64,000 bases of DNA from Aldehydirespirator sp965200005 (GTDB taxonomy: Bacteria; Actinomycetota; Acidimicrobiia; Acidimicrobiales; Aldehydirespiratoraceae), in NCBI GenBank assembly GCA_965200005.1, contig OZ241331.1, positions 310,001 to 374,000 of the forward strand, given 5' to 3'. Shown piece by piece: positions 8,789-17,476 of the stretch (the stretch's first letter is position 1; each line of letters starts with the position of its first letter). Below the pieces are notes generated by a model. That model did not search any database, was not told the DNA's origin, and saw nothing but the letters and a program-made list of their open reading frames with translations. Made by a program: the position numbers and the translations under genes.

Positions 8789-9520
8789 CTAATTCTGCCG
8801 GTTGTCTACTCCGAAGAACAAAGACTGCAGGGCCGAGTCTTCTAAGACTTCACGGCTCGACACTGGTGAATCCAGCACGCCCGCTTGCATCACATAGACA
8901 CGATCACAGTGAGGCAGACACACCAGCGGGCTCTCCTCAATCACCCACAGCAGTGTCGTGCCTGAATCGCGGATCCGCAGGATGTCGTTGATCCGTTCTC
9001 GCACGATTGAGGGCGCGAGACCTGTCGTTGGTTCATCAAGTGCTAGGAACCGCGGTCTAGTAATCATCGCGCTCGCGAGAGCCAGCATCTGACGCTCACC
9101 GCCCGACAATGTGCTGGCACTCTGGCTCATCCGCTCCCGCAAAGCGGGATAGGCCTCAGCAGTGTTAGCGAGCCTGCGTTTCATTACCGACGTGCTGGCG
9201 TTACGCAATCCAAGTGCCAGATTGTCTCGCACACTGAGGTCGGGGAAGGTGTTGTTCTCCTGGGGGACATACCCCATACCTAGATCAGCGAGGCTATGAG
9301 TTGGGTGGCGGTTCAAATCCGCCCCCTCAAACCGCATTGAACCAGCTTGTGTGTCAAGCAAGCGGAAGATCGTCTTGAGCAACGTCGACTTGCCAGCTCC
9401 GTTAGGGCCGACCACGGCCACAATCTCACCAGCATTTACAGACAAGTCAACACCGTGAAGTACCGGAAAGCCTCCGTAGCCGGCATGTAGGCCCTCGACC
9501 TCAAGTAGTGGTTCGCTCAC
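8789..9520 (-). CDS. livF: Branched-chain amino acid-type ABC transporter ATP-binding protein LivF
   Basis: Second ATPase of a Liv-type importer, 243 aa. Walker A GPNGAGKST near residues 38-46, signature LSGGERQ near 138 and Walker B ending FLALDEP near 158-164 are intact. It ends the minus-strand operon livK-livH-livM-livG-livF and its start overlaps the livG stop by 4 nt. Liv-type systems import amino acids but also aromatic acids, urea and amides. Its position between the amidohydrolase and oxygenase genes suggests the cargo is the aromatic substrate of this cluster (inference). Confidence 0.95.
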   Translation of the reverse strand: MSEPLLEVEGLHAGYGGFPVLHGVDLSVNAGEIVAVVGPNGAGKSTLLKTIFRLLDTQAGSMRFEGADLNRHPTHSLADLGMGYVPQENNTFPDLSVRDNLALGLRNASTSVMKRRLANTAEAYPALRERMSQSASTLSGGERQMLALASAMITRPRFLALDEPTTGLAPSIVRERINDILRIRDSGTTLLWVIEESPLVCLPHCDRVYVMQAGVLDSPVSSREVLEDSALQSLFFGVDNRQN

Positions 9521-10323
9521 CGTTCACCACCCGAGTCGGCGTTGTTGCTCTTGTCGCTGCGGTCTTCGTCTGTACCGAGATAGACCCGCATCACATCTGG
9601 GTTTGAAGCAATCTCATCTGGGGTACCCGATGCCAACAAGGCTCCCCGATCAAGCACATGCACAGAGTCGGCGATTTGCATCAGAAACGAGAGGTTGTGA
9701 TCAATAATCAAGCTGGGAAGTCCGCGCTCGTCACAGAACCGTCGCACCAACTGCGATAGGCGGCCGATGTTTGCCGGAGCCACGGCAGCAGCGGGTTCGT
9801 CAAGCAACAACATCTTCGGTTCAGCCATTAACGAACGTGCAAACTCCAGCAGTTTGCGATCACCTGCCGACAACTCATCAGTTCGGACATCAAGCAACTC
9901 AAACAGGCCTAGTTCCGCGGTGACCTCTTCGGCACGTGCCTCCCCAGACCGCTCCCGATGGCGCTGACGGCCGAAGAAGCCAAGCGCACGAAGGGGAGTC
10001 TCGTGGCGTGGCGATGTTGCCGCTGCCATAAGGCTCTCACGCACGGTAAGTGTCGGGAAACCCACCGGTGTCTGAAACGTCCGTATTAGGCCCAATTCGG
10101 CCACACGCCAGGGCGGCAGGCCGTCGATACGCCGACCTGCAAAGCTGATCGAACCCTCATCGGGTGGGTCAACGCCGGTGATCGCATTAAACAGCGTGGT
10201 CTTGCCAGCCCCGTTGGGGCCGATGAGTGCAGTTACCTGACCTCCAGGGATCACCGCCGAAACATCGTCAACAGCGACGACACCACCAAAGCTCTTGCTG
10301 ACACCTTCAAGTACGAGTTCCAC
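9517..10323 (-). CDS. livG: Branched-chain amino acid-type ABC transporter ATP-binding protein LivG
   Basis: First ATPase of the Liv-type importer, 268 aa. Walker A GPNGAGKTT near residues 36-44, signature LSAGDRK (the LSxGxxK form typical of LivG) near 152 and Walker B LLLDEP near 171-176 are present. The C-terminal segment after the H-loop (IIDHNLSFLM) carries the LivG-specific tail, then an Asp/Ser-rich end. It is translationally coupled to livF by a 4-nt overlap and lies 6 nt after livM. It powers uptake by the LivHM permease pair. Confidence 0.95.
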   Translation of the reverse strand: MELVLEGVSKSFGGVVAVDDVSAVIPGGQVTALIGPNGAGKTTLFNAITGVDPPDEGSISFAGRRIDGLPPWRVAELGLIRTFQTPVGFPTLTVRESLMAAATSPRHETPLRALGFFGRQRHRERSGEARAEEVTAELGLFELLDVRTDELSAGDRKLLEFARSLMAEPKMLLLDEPAAAVAPANIGRLSQLVRRFCDERGLPSLIIDHNLSFLMQIADSVHVLDRGALLASGTPDEIASNPDVMRVYLGTDEDRSDKSNNADSGGER

Positions 10324-10329
10324 GACCGG

Positions 10330-11319
10330 TTACACCTGCGCAGTTTCGGCGGGCGTCTGAGGCTCACGCTCACCAGATGTCTGACCTCTCGCATTGCGCG
10401 AACCAAACGAGTCACGCTCTGCAAACAGTCCTTCGGGACGGAACCGCAACACGAGCACCAGCAACAAGCCCACCAAGAATGGCTCAATCGCCACGAGGAT
10501 GTTGATGTAGGCAGGATCGACCTCAATCAGGCCCACTGCCTCGGTGAAGATGATCAACACCAGGGCTCCCACCAAGCCGCCACGGATACTGCCTAAACCT
10601 CCGATTACCAGCGCCGTCCAAACCGTGAACGTGATGCCTGGAACAAAGAGTTGCGGCGAGATCGCCCTTATGTAAAACAAGTACAGCGGGGCTGTGGCAC
10701 CGACAAGAACGCCGGCTAGCACAAACGTCTTGATCCGCATCAAATTGACCCGCTTGCCAAGCGCTAATGCCACAGCTTCGTTGTCACGAGCCGCTCGTAA
10801 CGCTCGACCAAAAGCCGACAAACCGATCTGGCGTGTAATCAGGTACATCACTGCTGCCCCCACAGCAGCCAACACAAGCAGTACGTAGTTGTAATCACGC
10901 CCGGTGATGATCGTGTCAAAGGGACGATCAAGGTTGGACACACCAACAGCGCCGCGGGTTAGATCAGCTTGAATCACCACGAGTTGGCGGATTATCTCAG
11001 CGAAAGCCAGCGTCGTTATCAAGAAATATTCGCGCCGCAGCCGCAGCGCAGGTGTTCCTATCAACAACGCCACTAGTCCCGTAAATGCAGCTGCAAGTGG
11101 CCAGGCAAGCCACATCGGCAACCCGAAAGCGAATCTCATTCCTAGATCCGGGTCATCAACTGTGAAGATCACGTAGCTGTAGCTGCCTGCTGCAAGCAAC
11201 CCGGCGACGCCCAGATCCCACATTCCGCCCCAGCCAGACTCAACGTTGAGCGCCATAGCCAAGCTGGAGTAAATCAACGCCAAGGTCAGCACTCCGACCC
11301 AGAAAATGGGATTGGTCAT
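10330..11319 (-). CDS. livM: Branched-chain amino acid-type ABC transporter permease LivM
   Basis: Inner-membrane permease, 329 aa, with about nine predicted hydrophobic helices. It has the LivM hallmark region LRREYFLITTLAFAEI and the EAA-like loop RALRAARDNEAVALALG, which contacts LivG/LivF. The C-terminus has a soluble polar extension of about 30 residues (RNARGQTSGEREPQ). Its start overlaps the livH stop by 4 nt. It forms the translocation channel with LivH. Confidence 0.95.
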   Translation of the reverse strand: MTNPIFWVGVLTLALIYSSLAMALNVESGWGGMWDLGVAGLLAAGSYSYVIFTVDDPDLGMRFAFGLPMWLAWPLAAAFTGLVALLIGTPALRLRREYFLITTLAFAEIIRQLVVIQADLTRGAVGVSNLDRPFDTIITGRDYNYVLLVLAAVGAAVMYLITRQIGLSAFGRALRAARDNEAVALALGKRVNLMRIKTFVLAGVLVGATAPLYLFYIRAISPQLFVPGITFTVWTALVIGGLGSIRGGLVGALVLIIFTEAVGLIEVDPAYINILVAIEPFLVGLLLVLVLRFRPEGLFAERDSFGSRNARGQTSGEREPQTPAETAQV

Positions 11320-12185
11320 GCGGCTACCGCATCTTTGCGGCGCTGGATTGACAGGATCCCCTCAGGCCGAAGCACGAGCACCGCTACCAGCACACCGAAG
11401 GCGACAACCGGCCGGTAGGCGGTCGGGATTATCAGTGCAGACACGTCCATGGTAATGCCGAGCAGCAGCCCAGCAAGGATCACGCCTGTGATGCTGCGCA
11501 GTCCACCGAGCACAGCAGCGGCCAACACGATCAAGATGTTGTGCCAGCCGATCTCGGTGTTTACCGCACCAAGCACGCCGAGCATTACTCCCGCCATTGC
11601 CGCAAACGCCGAACTGATGAACCAGATCATGTTCGAGACAGCGCGCACCGGCACTCCGCGAACACGAGCTAGGTCATCGTTGCTAGCCACAGCACGTATA
11701 GCACGCCCGAGTCCGGTGGCATTCAAGAACACCTGCAGCGCTGCAATGCTGGCAAACGCTAAACCGATGATGACGATCTCGTTGGTGGCGATGCTGACTC
11801 CTCCGATGCGGTGCAACCCACCCGACACGTCTGGATAGAAGCGAGACTGCGTTCCGAACACAGCAAGAATCACGGCATAAAGCATCAGCGCCAGACCTAT
11901 TGATGTGAACAGCAACACAGTGCCGCCCAGGTGCTTAACGGGCCGGAAGAACACAGCCGAGAGCGCTACACCGACTGCACCAAGCCCAACAACAGTTATC
12001 GCGCCGGCAACGAAGATGTTGAGTCCGTAACTATCGACTAACACGACACCAACAAAAGCACCGAGCGCCATCATCTGCGCGTGAGCAATGTTCAAGAAGT
12101 TCTCGGTCTGTCGCACTAAGGCGAACCCGAGGGTTGCCACAGCCAGGATGCTGCCGGTGACAATCCCGAAGACAACGTTTTGCAC
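11316..12185 (-). CDS. livH: Branched-chain amino acid-type ABC transporter permease LivH
   Basis: Inner-membrane permease, 289 aa, about eight transmembrane helices. The N-terminus (GSILAVATLGFALVRQTENFLN) and the loop GRAIRAVASNDDLARVRGV are LivH family signatures. It is separated from the binding-protein gene by 111 bp holding a strong hairpin, and overlaps livM. It pairs with LivM. Confidence 0.95.
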   Translation of the reverse strand: MQNVVFGIVTGSILAVATLGFALVRQTENFLNIAHAQMMALGAFVGVVLVDSYGLNIFVAGAITVVGLGAVGVALSAVFFRPVKHLGGTVLLFTSIGLALMLYAVILAVFGTQSRFYPDVSGGLHRIGGVSIATNEIVIIGLAFASIAALQVFLNATGLGRAIRAVASNDDLARVRGVPVRAVSNMIWFISSAFAAMAGVMLGVLGAVNTEIGWHNILIVLAAAVLGGLRSITGVILAGLLLGITMDVSALIIPTAYRPVVAFGVLVAVLVLRPEGILSIQRRKDAVAA

Positions 12186-12212
12186 TAACGAACTCCCTGC
12201 CCAGCGTTCAAG

Positions 12213-12245
12213 CGGCCGACCCGGGTGGTGTCCCCGGGCCGGCCG
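12213..12245 (-). terminator. Intercistronic GC-rich stem-loop between livK-type gene and livH
   Basis: A 13-bp stem (CGGCCGACCCGGG against CCCGGGCCGGCCG, one mismatch) with a 7-base loop lies between the binding protein and the permease genes. No U-tract follows in the direction of transcription, so partial attenuation or protection of the 3' end of the binding-protein mRNA is more likely than full termination. This is a common way to keep a periplasmic binding protein in excess over its permease (established for ABC operons; inferred here). Confidence 0.6.
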
Positions 12246-12296
12246 TCAAATTCTCCCGAAAGGGTTTGAGCCTTTTGGTTGAGGTCTACGTGCCTA

Positions 12297-13532
12297 CTAA
12301 GGCTTCTCTAGCGCAGCGTCAAGTTCGATGTGTTCTCGCACTACCCAGCTGGCACCGTCAACGCTGAGCACAGCCATCACCGGCGACTCTAGGTTGCCAA
12401 CACTATTGAGGTTCATGTTTGAAGTAGTGCCGTGGTAATCGATGTCGTTGCCGGCAGCCAACTCTTCCATGCCTTGTGCGAACGAGAACACCTCAACGCC
12501 GGGAGGGTTCGTGATTTCTGGGATTGCGGCTGCGACTGCCGCACCGTCAGTGGTACCGGCCTTTTGCATGGCTAGACCCAAGATGATGTATTGGTCGTAC
12601 TGCCAGGCGTCATAGAAGCCAATCTCAGGTGGATCACCGATCTTTTCCTCAAACCTGGGCCCGTACGCGTCCCAGGCGGGATTGTCCACGGTGTCATACG
12701 CAGTCGCACCAACAACCGCATTGGCGCCATCAACACCGCCAACGATCTCAGCAATCTGAGGACTCAGCAGGTCGGTTGTGAGGATCAGCGGCACATCGGT
12801 GTAGCCACGACGCTGCCATTCGTTCAGGATTGGCACACCGGTTTCGAAGCCCGCTGCGATGTACACCGCGTCCGGGCCAGACTCAAACGCTTGAGCTACC
12901 TGAGCCGAGTAGGTGGCCTCTCCTGCATTGAATCGCACATCCTCGGTAACGGTGCCGCCGATCTGTTCGGTGAACACACTCTTGAAGACATCGGCCGGGC
13001 TGATCGTGCCCTCGCTTAGCTCTACGAGCATGGCAACGCTGTTGAATCCCTCGTCGCGCGCTACCTGCGCGCCGACAATGCCGTTATCTGTGTCAGACGG
13101 AATGATGCGGAACACAAAGTCGCCGCCAGTGTTATCAAGTTCGGTAGTTCCGCATGTGCTGCAAATGGTAGGAATCTCTAGCTCATGCACGGTTTCGAAG
13201 ATGGCAAGCATGCCGTCGGACTCGATCCCGCCTAGTGCATGGATCCCGTCAACCTCGGTTAGCTCAGCGAACCCGGAGACGGCGCCTTCAGGTGTCGAGC
13301 CGTTATCTTCAACCACTAGTTCAACCTCACGACCCAACACACCGCCGGCCGCGTTGAGTTCTTCAACTGCAACCTCAGCAGCAGCGAGTGCCCATCCACC
13401 CCAAGGCCCGTAGTCGCCGGACTGCCCGTTAAGGAATCCGTACTTGATGGGGCCTTCGTCGGCGCTGTCATCACCGCTGCAGGCCGCAGCCACTAGCCCC
13501 AGTGCAAACAGCGCTACAAGGAATCGCTTCAC
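12297..13532 (-). CDS. Liv-type ABC transporter substrate-binding lipoprotein
   Basis: Type I periplasmic binding protein, 411 aa. I place the start at GTG 13532 (VKRFLVALFALG), which follows a GGAG site 6 nt upstream and gives a clean lipoprotein signal with lipobox AAAC and Cys18; longer frames to 13682 only add an implausible N-terminus. An Asp/Ser-rich linker follows the lipidated Cys. The mature domain opens with IKYGFLNGQSGDYGPWGG, the ligand-binding pattern of the LivK/amide-binding family. It is the first gene of the livKHMGF operon and divergent from the Rieske oxygenase at 13718. Ligand is unknown; an aromatic or heterocyclic substrate is inferred from the flanking catabolic genes. 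Confidence 0.93.
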   Translation of the reverse strand: MKRFLVALFALGLVAAACSGDDSADEGPIKYGFLNGQSGDYGPWGGWALAAAEVAVEELNAAGGVLGREVELVVEDNGSTPEGAVSGFAELTEVDGIHALGGIESDGMLAIFETVHELEIPTICSTCGTTELDNTGGDFVFRIIPSDTDNGIVGAQVARDEGFNSVAMLVELSEGTISPADVFKSVFTEQIGGTVTEDVRFNAGEATYSAQVAQAFESGPDAVYIAAGFETGVPILNEWQRRGYTDVPLILTTDLLSPQIAEIVGGVDGANAVVGATAYDTVDNPAWDAYGPRFEEKIGDPPEIGFYDAWQYDQYIILGLAMQKAGTTDGAAVAAAIPEITNPPGVEVFSFAQGMEELAAGNDIDYHGTTSNMNLNSVGNLESPVMAVLSVDGASWVVREHIELDAALEKP

Positions 13533-13659
13533 GTTTGTCTCCTTCCGGTACGCCCGCCGACAGGGCGGAAGACATGATTGGCTCATCATGTTGTCATGGA
13601 TCGAGCAGAGGGGCGAAGCGGGCGGAACGCTTCTGTTGGTTTTGTTGGCACCCGAGTGC

Positions 13660-13672
13660 TGACGTAGTGTCA
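13660..13672. promoter_or_regulatory. Possible operator TGAC-N5-GTCA in divergent promoter region
   Basis: The 185-bp gap between the livK-type gene and the Rieske oxygenase gene must hold two divergent promoters. It contains the short palindrome TGAC GTAGT GTCA, about 45 bp before the oxygenase start, where a repressor or activator could act on either gene. One copy of a short palindrome is weak evidence, and I see no clear -10/-35 pair. Confidence 0.25.
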
Positions 13673-13717
13673 CTGCTGCCACAGGTTCGGGTCGAATAAG
13701 AGATCAAGGGGGAGCAA

Positions 13718-14686
13718 GTGAGCAACGCTCTTCGCAAATACTGGCATCCGGTTTGTGCCGTGGAAGATGTCAATAATGGCCCGATCAAGACGACCTTGCT
13801 TGATGAAGACCTAGTTGTGTTCAGTTCTCACGGCGAGATTCATGCTCTACAAGACCTTTGCATTCATCGGGGAACCCGCCTGTCGATGGGCTCACTTGAT
13901 GACGCCGGTTGCATCGTATGCCCCTACCACGGGTGGACGTTTAACACTGCAGGTGAGTGCGTTTACATACCGTCCCAGCTTCGTGACCGCCAACGGATCC
14001 CTTCACGGGCTCGCGTACCGGCATATTGCACTTCGATCCACTACGGCCTGGTGTATGTCGCACTGGAGGAACCCGTTGCGCCGGTTCCCGAGTTCCCAGA
14101 ATACGACGATGCCGACTTCCACATGATCAGACCCGGTGAGTGGACTTGGAAGGCAAGTGCGGCTCGCTTCGTTGAGAACGCAATTGACACGTCGCATCTA
14201 CCGATCGTGCATCCGGGTCTGCTGGCGGATCCCGGCGCAACAGTCATCGCTCCCTTTGAGATGGAAGAGACGGATCGTGGCTATGCCTTCTCGGCAAAAC
14301 GCCATGATGTAGACGAGGCAATGTTTGGTGATGCTGACGAGTTAGTCACCCAGAAGACATGGGTGGAGATCCCGTTCAGTTGGCGTCTTCTCATTACCGC
14401 TGAGTCACAATCCACGGTTGTGTTCATTGCTAACCAGCCAATCTCGCTAAACAAGGTGCGCTTCTGGGAATATGTGGGTATCAAAGGACGCCGAGACCAG
14501 ACTGATGCTGAAGTTGCGGCATTCCATCAGAAAGTCATCGAGCAAGACAGACACATTGTCGAGAATCAGCGCCCCGAGATCCTGCCGCTCGACATCACCG
14601 CCGAGATGCACCTGAAAGTGGCTGATGAGCCCGCTCTGCAGTACCGGCGCCGCCTTGCCGCAGTTGCAGGCGCTGACTTCGCGTAG
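13718..14686 (+). CDS. Rieske [2Fe-2S] non-heme iron oxygenase
   Basis: Single-component-type oxygenase, 322 aa, from GTG 13718 with the strong site AAGGGGGAG just upstream. Rieske ligands are Cys48/His50 (CIHRG) and Cys68/His71 (CPYHGW). The catalytic iron site is ENAIDTSHLPIVH, with His160 and His165. It is a paralogue of the oxygenase at 6586 and of the Rieske-less protein at 36577, and belongs to the VanA/NdmA-like demethylase and hydroxylase group. It is the first gene of a run with the dioxygenase alpha and beta subunits, so several related ring substrates or successive steps may be handled here. It needs an external reductase. Confidence 0.92.
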   Translation: MSNALRKYWHPVCAVEDVNNGPIKTTLLDEDLVVFSSHGEIHALQDLCIHRGTRLSMGSLDDAGCIVCPYHGWTFNTAGECVYIPSQLRDRQRIPSRARVPAYCTSIHYGLVYVALEEPVAPVPEFPEYDDADFHMIRPGEWTWKASAARFVENAIDTSHLPIVHPGLLADPGATVIAPFEMEETDRGYAFSAKRHDVDEAMFGDADELVTQKTWVEIPFSWRLLITAESQSTVVFIANQPISLNKVRFWEYVGIKGRRDQTDAEVAAFHQKVIEQDRHIVENQRPEILPLDITAEMHLKVADEPALQYRRRLAAVAGADFA

Positions 14687-14737
14687 GTGGCGCGGTCTGG
14701 TAGCTGAGCCACTCGTAGGGACTAAAGGAATCATCAG

Positions 14738-16003
14738 ATGACAGCAACAATGAGATTGGAATGGCCGGCGGATGACTTCAGCCGGATTCCGTTTGCCGCC
14801 TACCTCGACGACGACATCTACGTAGAGGAGCAGGAGCGAATATTTCGTGGTCGTGTTTGGTCGTATCTTGCGCTAGAAGTCGAGATACCCAATCCGGGCG
14901 ACTTCATCACGACATATGTGGGCGACACGCCTGTCCTTGTGAATCGTCAGCGCGATGGCAAGGTGTCGGCATTCGTAAATCGATGCATGCACCGCGGGTC
15001 GATGCTGAAGCGCGAGTGTCGTGGCAACTCGATGATGCACACCTGCCTCTATCACCAGTGGGCTTATGACCTGACAGGCCAGTTGCGAGCCGTGCCTTTC
15101 GCTAAGGGTCATATGGGTCGCGGCGGATTGCCGCCCGACTTTGACATGAAGTCAGTGAAACTCACGTCCCTTAACGTCCAGAGTTACAAGGGTGTGTTGT
15201 TTGGCACGTTTGCTAACGATGCTGAGCCGCTTGCTGACTATCTCGGACACAACGTTCGTGCCGAACTCGATCGTGTGTTCTGCCGACCTATCACACTGCT
15301 GGGGTATCAACGGCAGCGCATTTTCGGAAACTGGAAGCTCTACAACGACAATGTGCGCGATCCCAATCACGGGGCTTTGCTGCACATGTTTCACGCCACG
15401 TTCGGGCTGTACCGGCCTACGCAGCGTGGCGGGGTAAAGATGGATGACAAGGGGCGTCACAACATCAGCTACTCGATGATGGGTACGAGTGATGATGACG
15501 CCGATGCGAAGGCGTTTGCTTCCACCAAGAAGGTGTTCGACAAGGGGTTCCGTCTGAACGATCCGTCGATGCTTCAGTACAAGAAGGAATATCCCGATGA
15601 TGTCTCGCTGACGATCCTGTCGGTGTTCCCGAACATGGTGATGCAACAGATCACAAACAGTCTTTGCACACGCCAGATACAGACTCGAGGTCCCGGCGAG
15701 CTAGAGCTGTATTGGACCTACTTTGGCTACTCCGATGATGACGAGGAGATGACGAGACATCGCCTCAACCAGGCGAATCTTGTTGGGCCTGGAGGCTTGA
15801 TCTCGATGGAAGACGGTGAAGCCGTTGAGATGGTGCATCGTGCTGTCAAGCGAGAACAAGACGAGCACGCCACTGTCGAGATTGGCGGCAAGGGCGAGAT
15901 CGCCGATCATGACTATCTGGTGACAGAGATCCCGATCCGAGGCTTCTGGTCGTATTACTACGAGTTGATGGGGATCGAACCGTCCTCGCTGCAGGCAGCC
16001 TGA
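14738..16003 (+). CDS. Aromatic ring-hydroxylating dioxygenase, alpha subunit (anthranilate/salicylate type)
   Basis: Large subunit of an alpha/beta ring-hydroxylating oxygenase, 421 aa. Rieske ligands are Cys83/His85 (CMHRG) and Cys103/His106 (CLYHQW); the QW variant after the His is typical of AntA/AndAc-like subunits. The active-site segment DNVRDPNHGALLHMFH (about 205-220) supplies the iron histidines. The beta subunit follows 5 nt after its stop. No dedicated ferredoxin or reductase gene is adjacent. Closest functional types I recognise are anthranilate 1,2-dioxygenase and salicylate 5-hydroxylase large subunits, which fits the nearby 2-aminobenzoate-CoA ligase; the exact substrate is inference. 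Confidence 0.92.
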   Translation: MTATMRLEWPADDFSRIPFAAYLDDDIYVEEQERIFRGRVWSYLALEVEIPNPGDFITTYVGDTPVLVNRQRDGKVSAFVNRCMHRGSMLKRECRGNSMMHTCLYHQWAYDLTGQLRAVPFAKGHMGRGGLPPDFDMKSVKLTSLNVQSYKGVLFGTFANDAEPLADYLGHNVRAELDRVFCRPITLLGYQRQRIFGNWKLYNDNVRDPNHGALLHMFHATFGLYRPTQRGGVKMDDKGRHNISYSMMGTSDDDADAKAFASTKKVFDKGFRLNDPSMLQYKKEYPDDVSLTILSVFPNMVMQQITNSLCTRQIQTRGPGELELYWTYFGYSDDDEEMTRHRLNQANLVGPGGLISMEDGEAVEMVHRAVKREQDEHATVEIGGKGEIADHDYLVTEIPIRGFWSYYYELMGIEPSSLQAA

Positions 16004-16008
16004 TCTCT

Positions 16009-16482
16009 ATGGGTGGGCTGTTACAGCGCAACGCTGTCGCTGATCTGTTAGCCGAATACGTTCATCTGATTGATGAAGACCGTCTCGAGGAGTGGGTCGA
16101 ACTCTTCACCGAAGACTGCACGTACAAGATCTTGTCGAGGGAGAACGTCGACTCCGGCTATCCCCTCGAGTTGATGTCCTGTCTGAACAAGAACATGTTG
16201 CGCGACCGTGTGGTGTCTTTGCGAGAAGCAAACTTGTTCAATCTTCACACCGATAAGCATGTACTCGGCGCCGTGAGATTCATCGGCAACAGTCATGACA
16301 TCTGGTCAGTTCAGGCAAACTTCTCGCTGTATCAGACAACACTCGAGGGACACAGCAGCCTCTTCGCCGTAGGCACCTACCACGATAAAGTTGTGATCGA
16401 AGCAGAAGGCGCCAAGTTCCAAGAAAAGATAGTTGTAAACGACACTTTCGACATAGCCCGAATGCTCTCCACCCCCATCTAG
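16009..16482 (+). CDS. Aromatic ring-hydroxylating dioxygenase, beta subunit
   Basis: Small structural subunit, 157 aa, of the NTF2-like cone fold. It shows the family pattern LLAEYVHLIDEDRLEEWVELFTED near residues 14-37 and the mid-region MLRDRVVSLREANLFN. It carries no cofactor; it holds alpha subunits in an alpha3beta3 mushroom. It starts 5 nt after the alpha subunit stop and is therefore co-transcribed. Confidence 0.92.
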   Translation: MGGLLQRNAVADLLAEYVHLIDEDRLEEWVELFTEDCTYKILSRENVDSGYPLELMSCLNKNMLRDRVVSLREANLFNLHTDKHVLGAVRFIGNSHDIWSVQANFSLYQTTLEGHSSLFAVGTYHDKVVIEAEGAKFQEKIVVNDTFDIARMLSTPI

Positions 16483-16518
16483 AAGCCAAGAACCGATTCA
16501 GTTTGTGCTCCAACCGCG

Positions 16519-16779
16519 TTAAGGGAGTGGGGCTACCTTGCCAGGATTTTTACCAAGATGCGCTAGATTCCATGCATTCTGGAGTTCCTTCTGGTGGAGT
16601 ACTATCCATTTACGGACCAGACGTCTCTGCCGGGGTGGAAGGTTACCTTCCATAACCTTGGCAGTGTTGATGTCAATTTGAGCCTTGAAACTGCCGTATT
16701 CGACGTGAAGGTGAGGTGGCGGGTGATCTCGAAACCGCATCAAGATCAGAATCCCATAGAACCGGCACAACTCCGGCAT
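16519..16779 (-). CDS. DUF4160 domain protein
   Basis: 86 aa. The pattern GILILMRFRDHPPPHLHVEYG at the N-terminus is diagnostic of DUF4160. Genes of this family are usually found beside a DUF2442 gene, as here (10 nt downstream of the DUF2442-like gene), and the pair behaves like a small toxin-antitoxin-like or regulatory module; its molecular activity is not established. It converges with the dioxygenase beta gene. Confidence 0.85.
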   Translation of the reverse strand: MPELCRFYGILILMRFRDHPPPHLHVEYGSFKAQIDINTAKVMEGNLPPRQRRLVRKWIVLHQKELQNAWNLAHLGKNPGKVAPLP

Positions 16780-16789
16780 GAATCGATCT

Positions 16790-17404
16790 CTATTCGGGCT
16801 CGGCCCAGGGAACGATTTGAGTTATTGGAATTCCGGTCATTCGGCTGTAGAGGACATCGGGGTCTAGATCAATGTCGTACGGCCAGATGATCTCTCCGCT
16901 TCTACCGACGCGTACATCATCAAAGACTCTACCCTCGTCCCAGTCCCACACGTGGAACACACCGCTTCGGGCCATGTCCGAAAGATCAACCTCACCCTCT
17001 TCGCCATCCCCAAATCGCAACCAGATGCGATAGCGGCCTCGCGACTCGACTCTCTCAGGGAGAGGTCTTTCGTTGACTTCATACGACCCCGAGTCCTCAT
17101 CTGGCACTACTTCATCGAGTGGCCGCCCGGTCATTCGGCTGTATAGCGCATCTGTATCGAGATCAATTCCGTCGGGCCAACTAATGAACCCTGCTGGATG
17201 CAGATACACCTGATCAAAGACGACGCCACCATCCTTGTCCCATGACAGGAACGGACCCTCTCCAGCCATGTCAGAGAGGTCAACCTCACCTTCTTCGCCG
17301 TCCTCGTAGGCAAGCCAGATGCGATAGCGGCCGCGTGACTTGACAGACACAGGGAGGTTCCACTCAGAACTCACAGCAGTCACTGCACTTGCAACCTGAC
17401 TCAT
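16790..17404 (-). CDS. Tandem-duplicated DUF2442 protein
   Basis: 204 aa, about twice the usual length, because it holds two DUF2442 units (about residues 20-100 and 115-200). Both copies share SRGRYRIW, DGEEGEVDLSDMA, the I..WP..IDLD segment and LYSRMTG. DUF2442 is the usual partner of DUF4160, encoded next in the same direction. A single unit may act as the partner or antitoxin; the internal duplication could give one chain that neutralises two partners or binds a longer DNA site (inference). The high similarity of the two halves suggests recent duplication. Confidence 0.82.
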   Translation of the reverse strand: MSQVASAVTAVSSEWNLPVSVKSRGRYRIWLAYEDGEEGEVDLSDMAGEGPFLSWDKDGGVVFDQVYLHPAGFISWPDGIDLDTDALYSRMTGRPLDEVVPDEDSGSYEVNERPLPERVESRGRYRIWLRFGDGEEGEVDLSDMARSGVFHVWDWDEGRVFDDVRVGRSGEIIWPYDIDLDPDVLYSRMTGIPITQIVPWAEPE

Positions 17405-17476
17405 GGTTCGAACGCTAGTCCAAGAGTTGCCGTGATTGGCAGAGTGTTGCCACCCAACGGCAGGGTTTGCTAGGTG

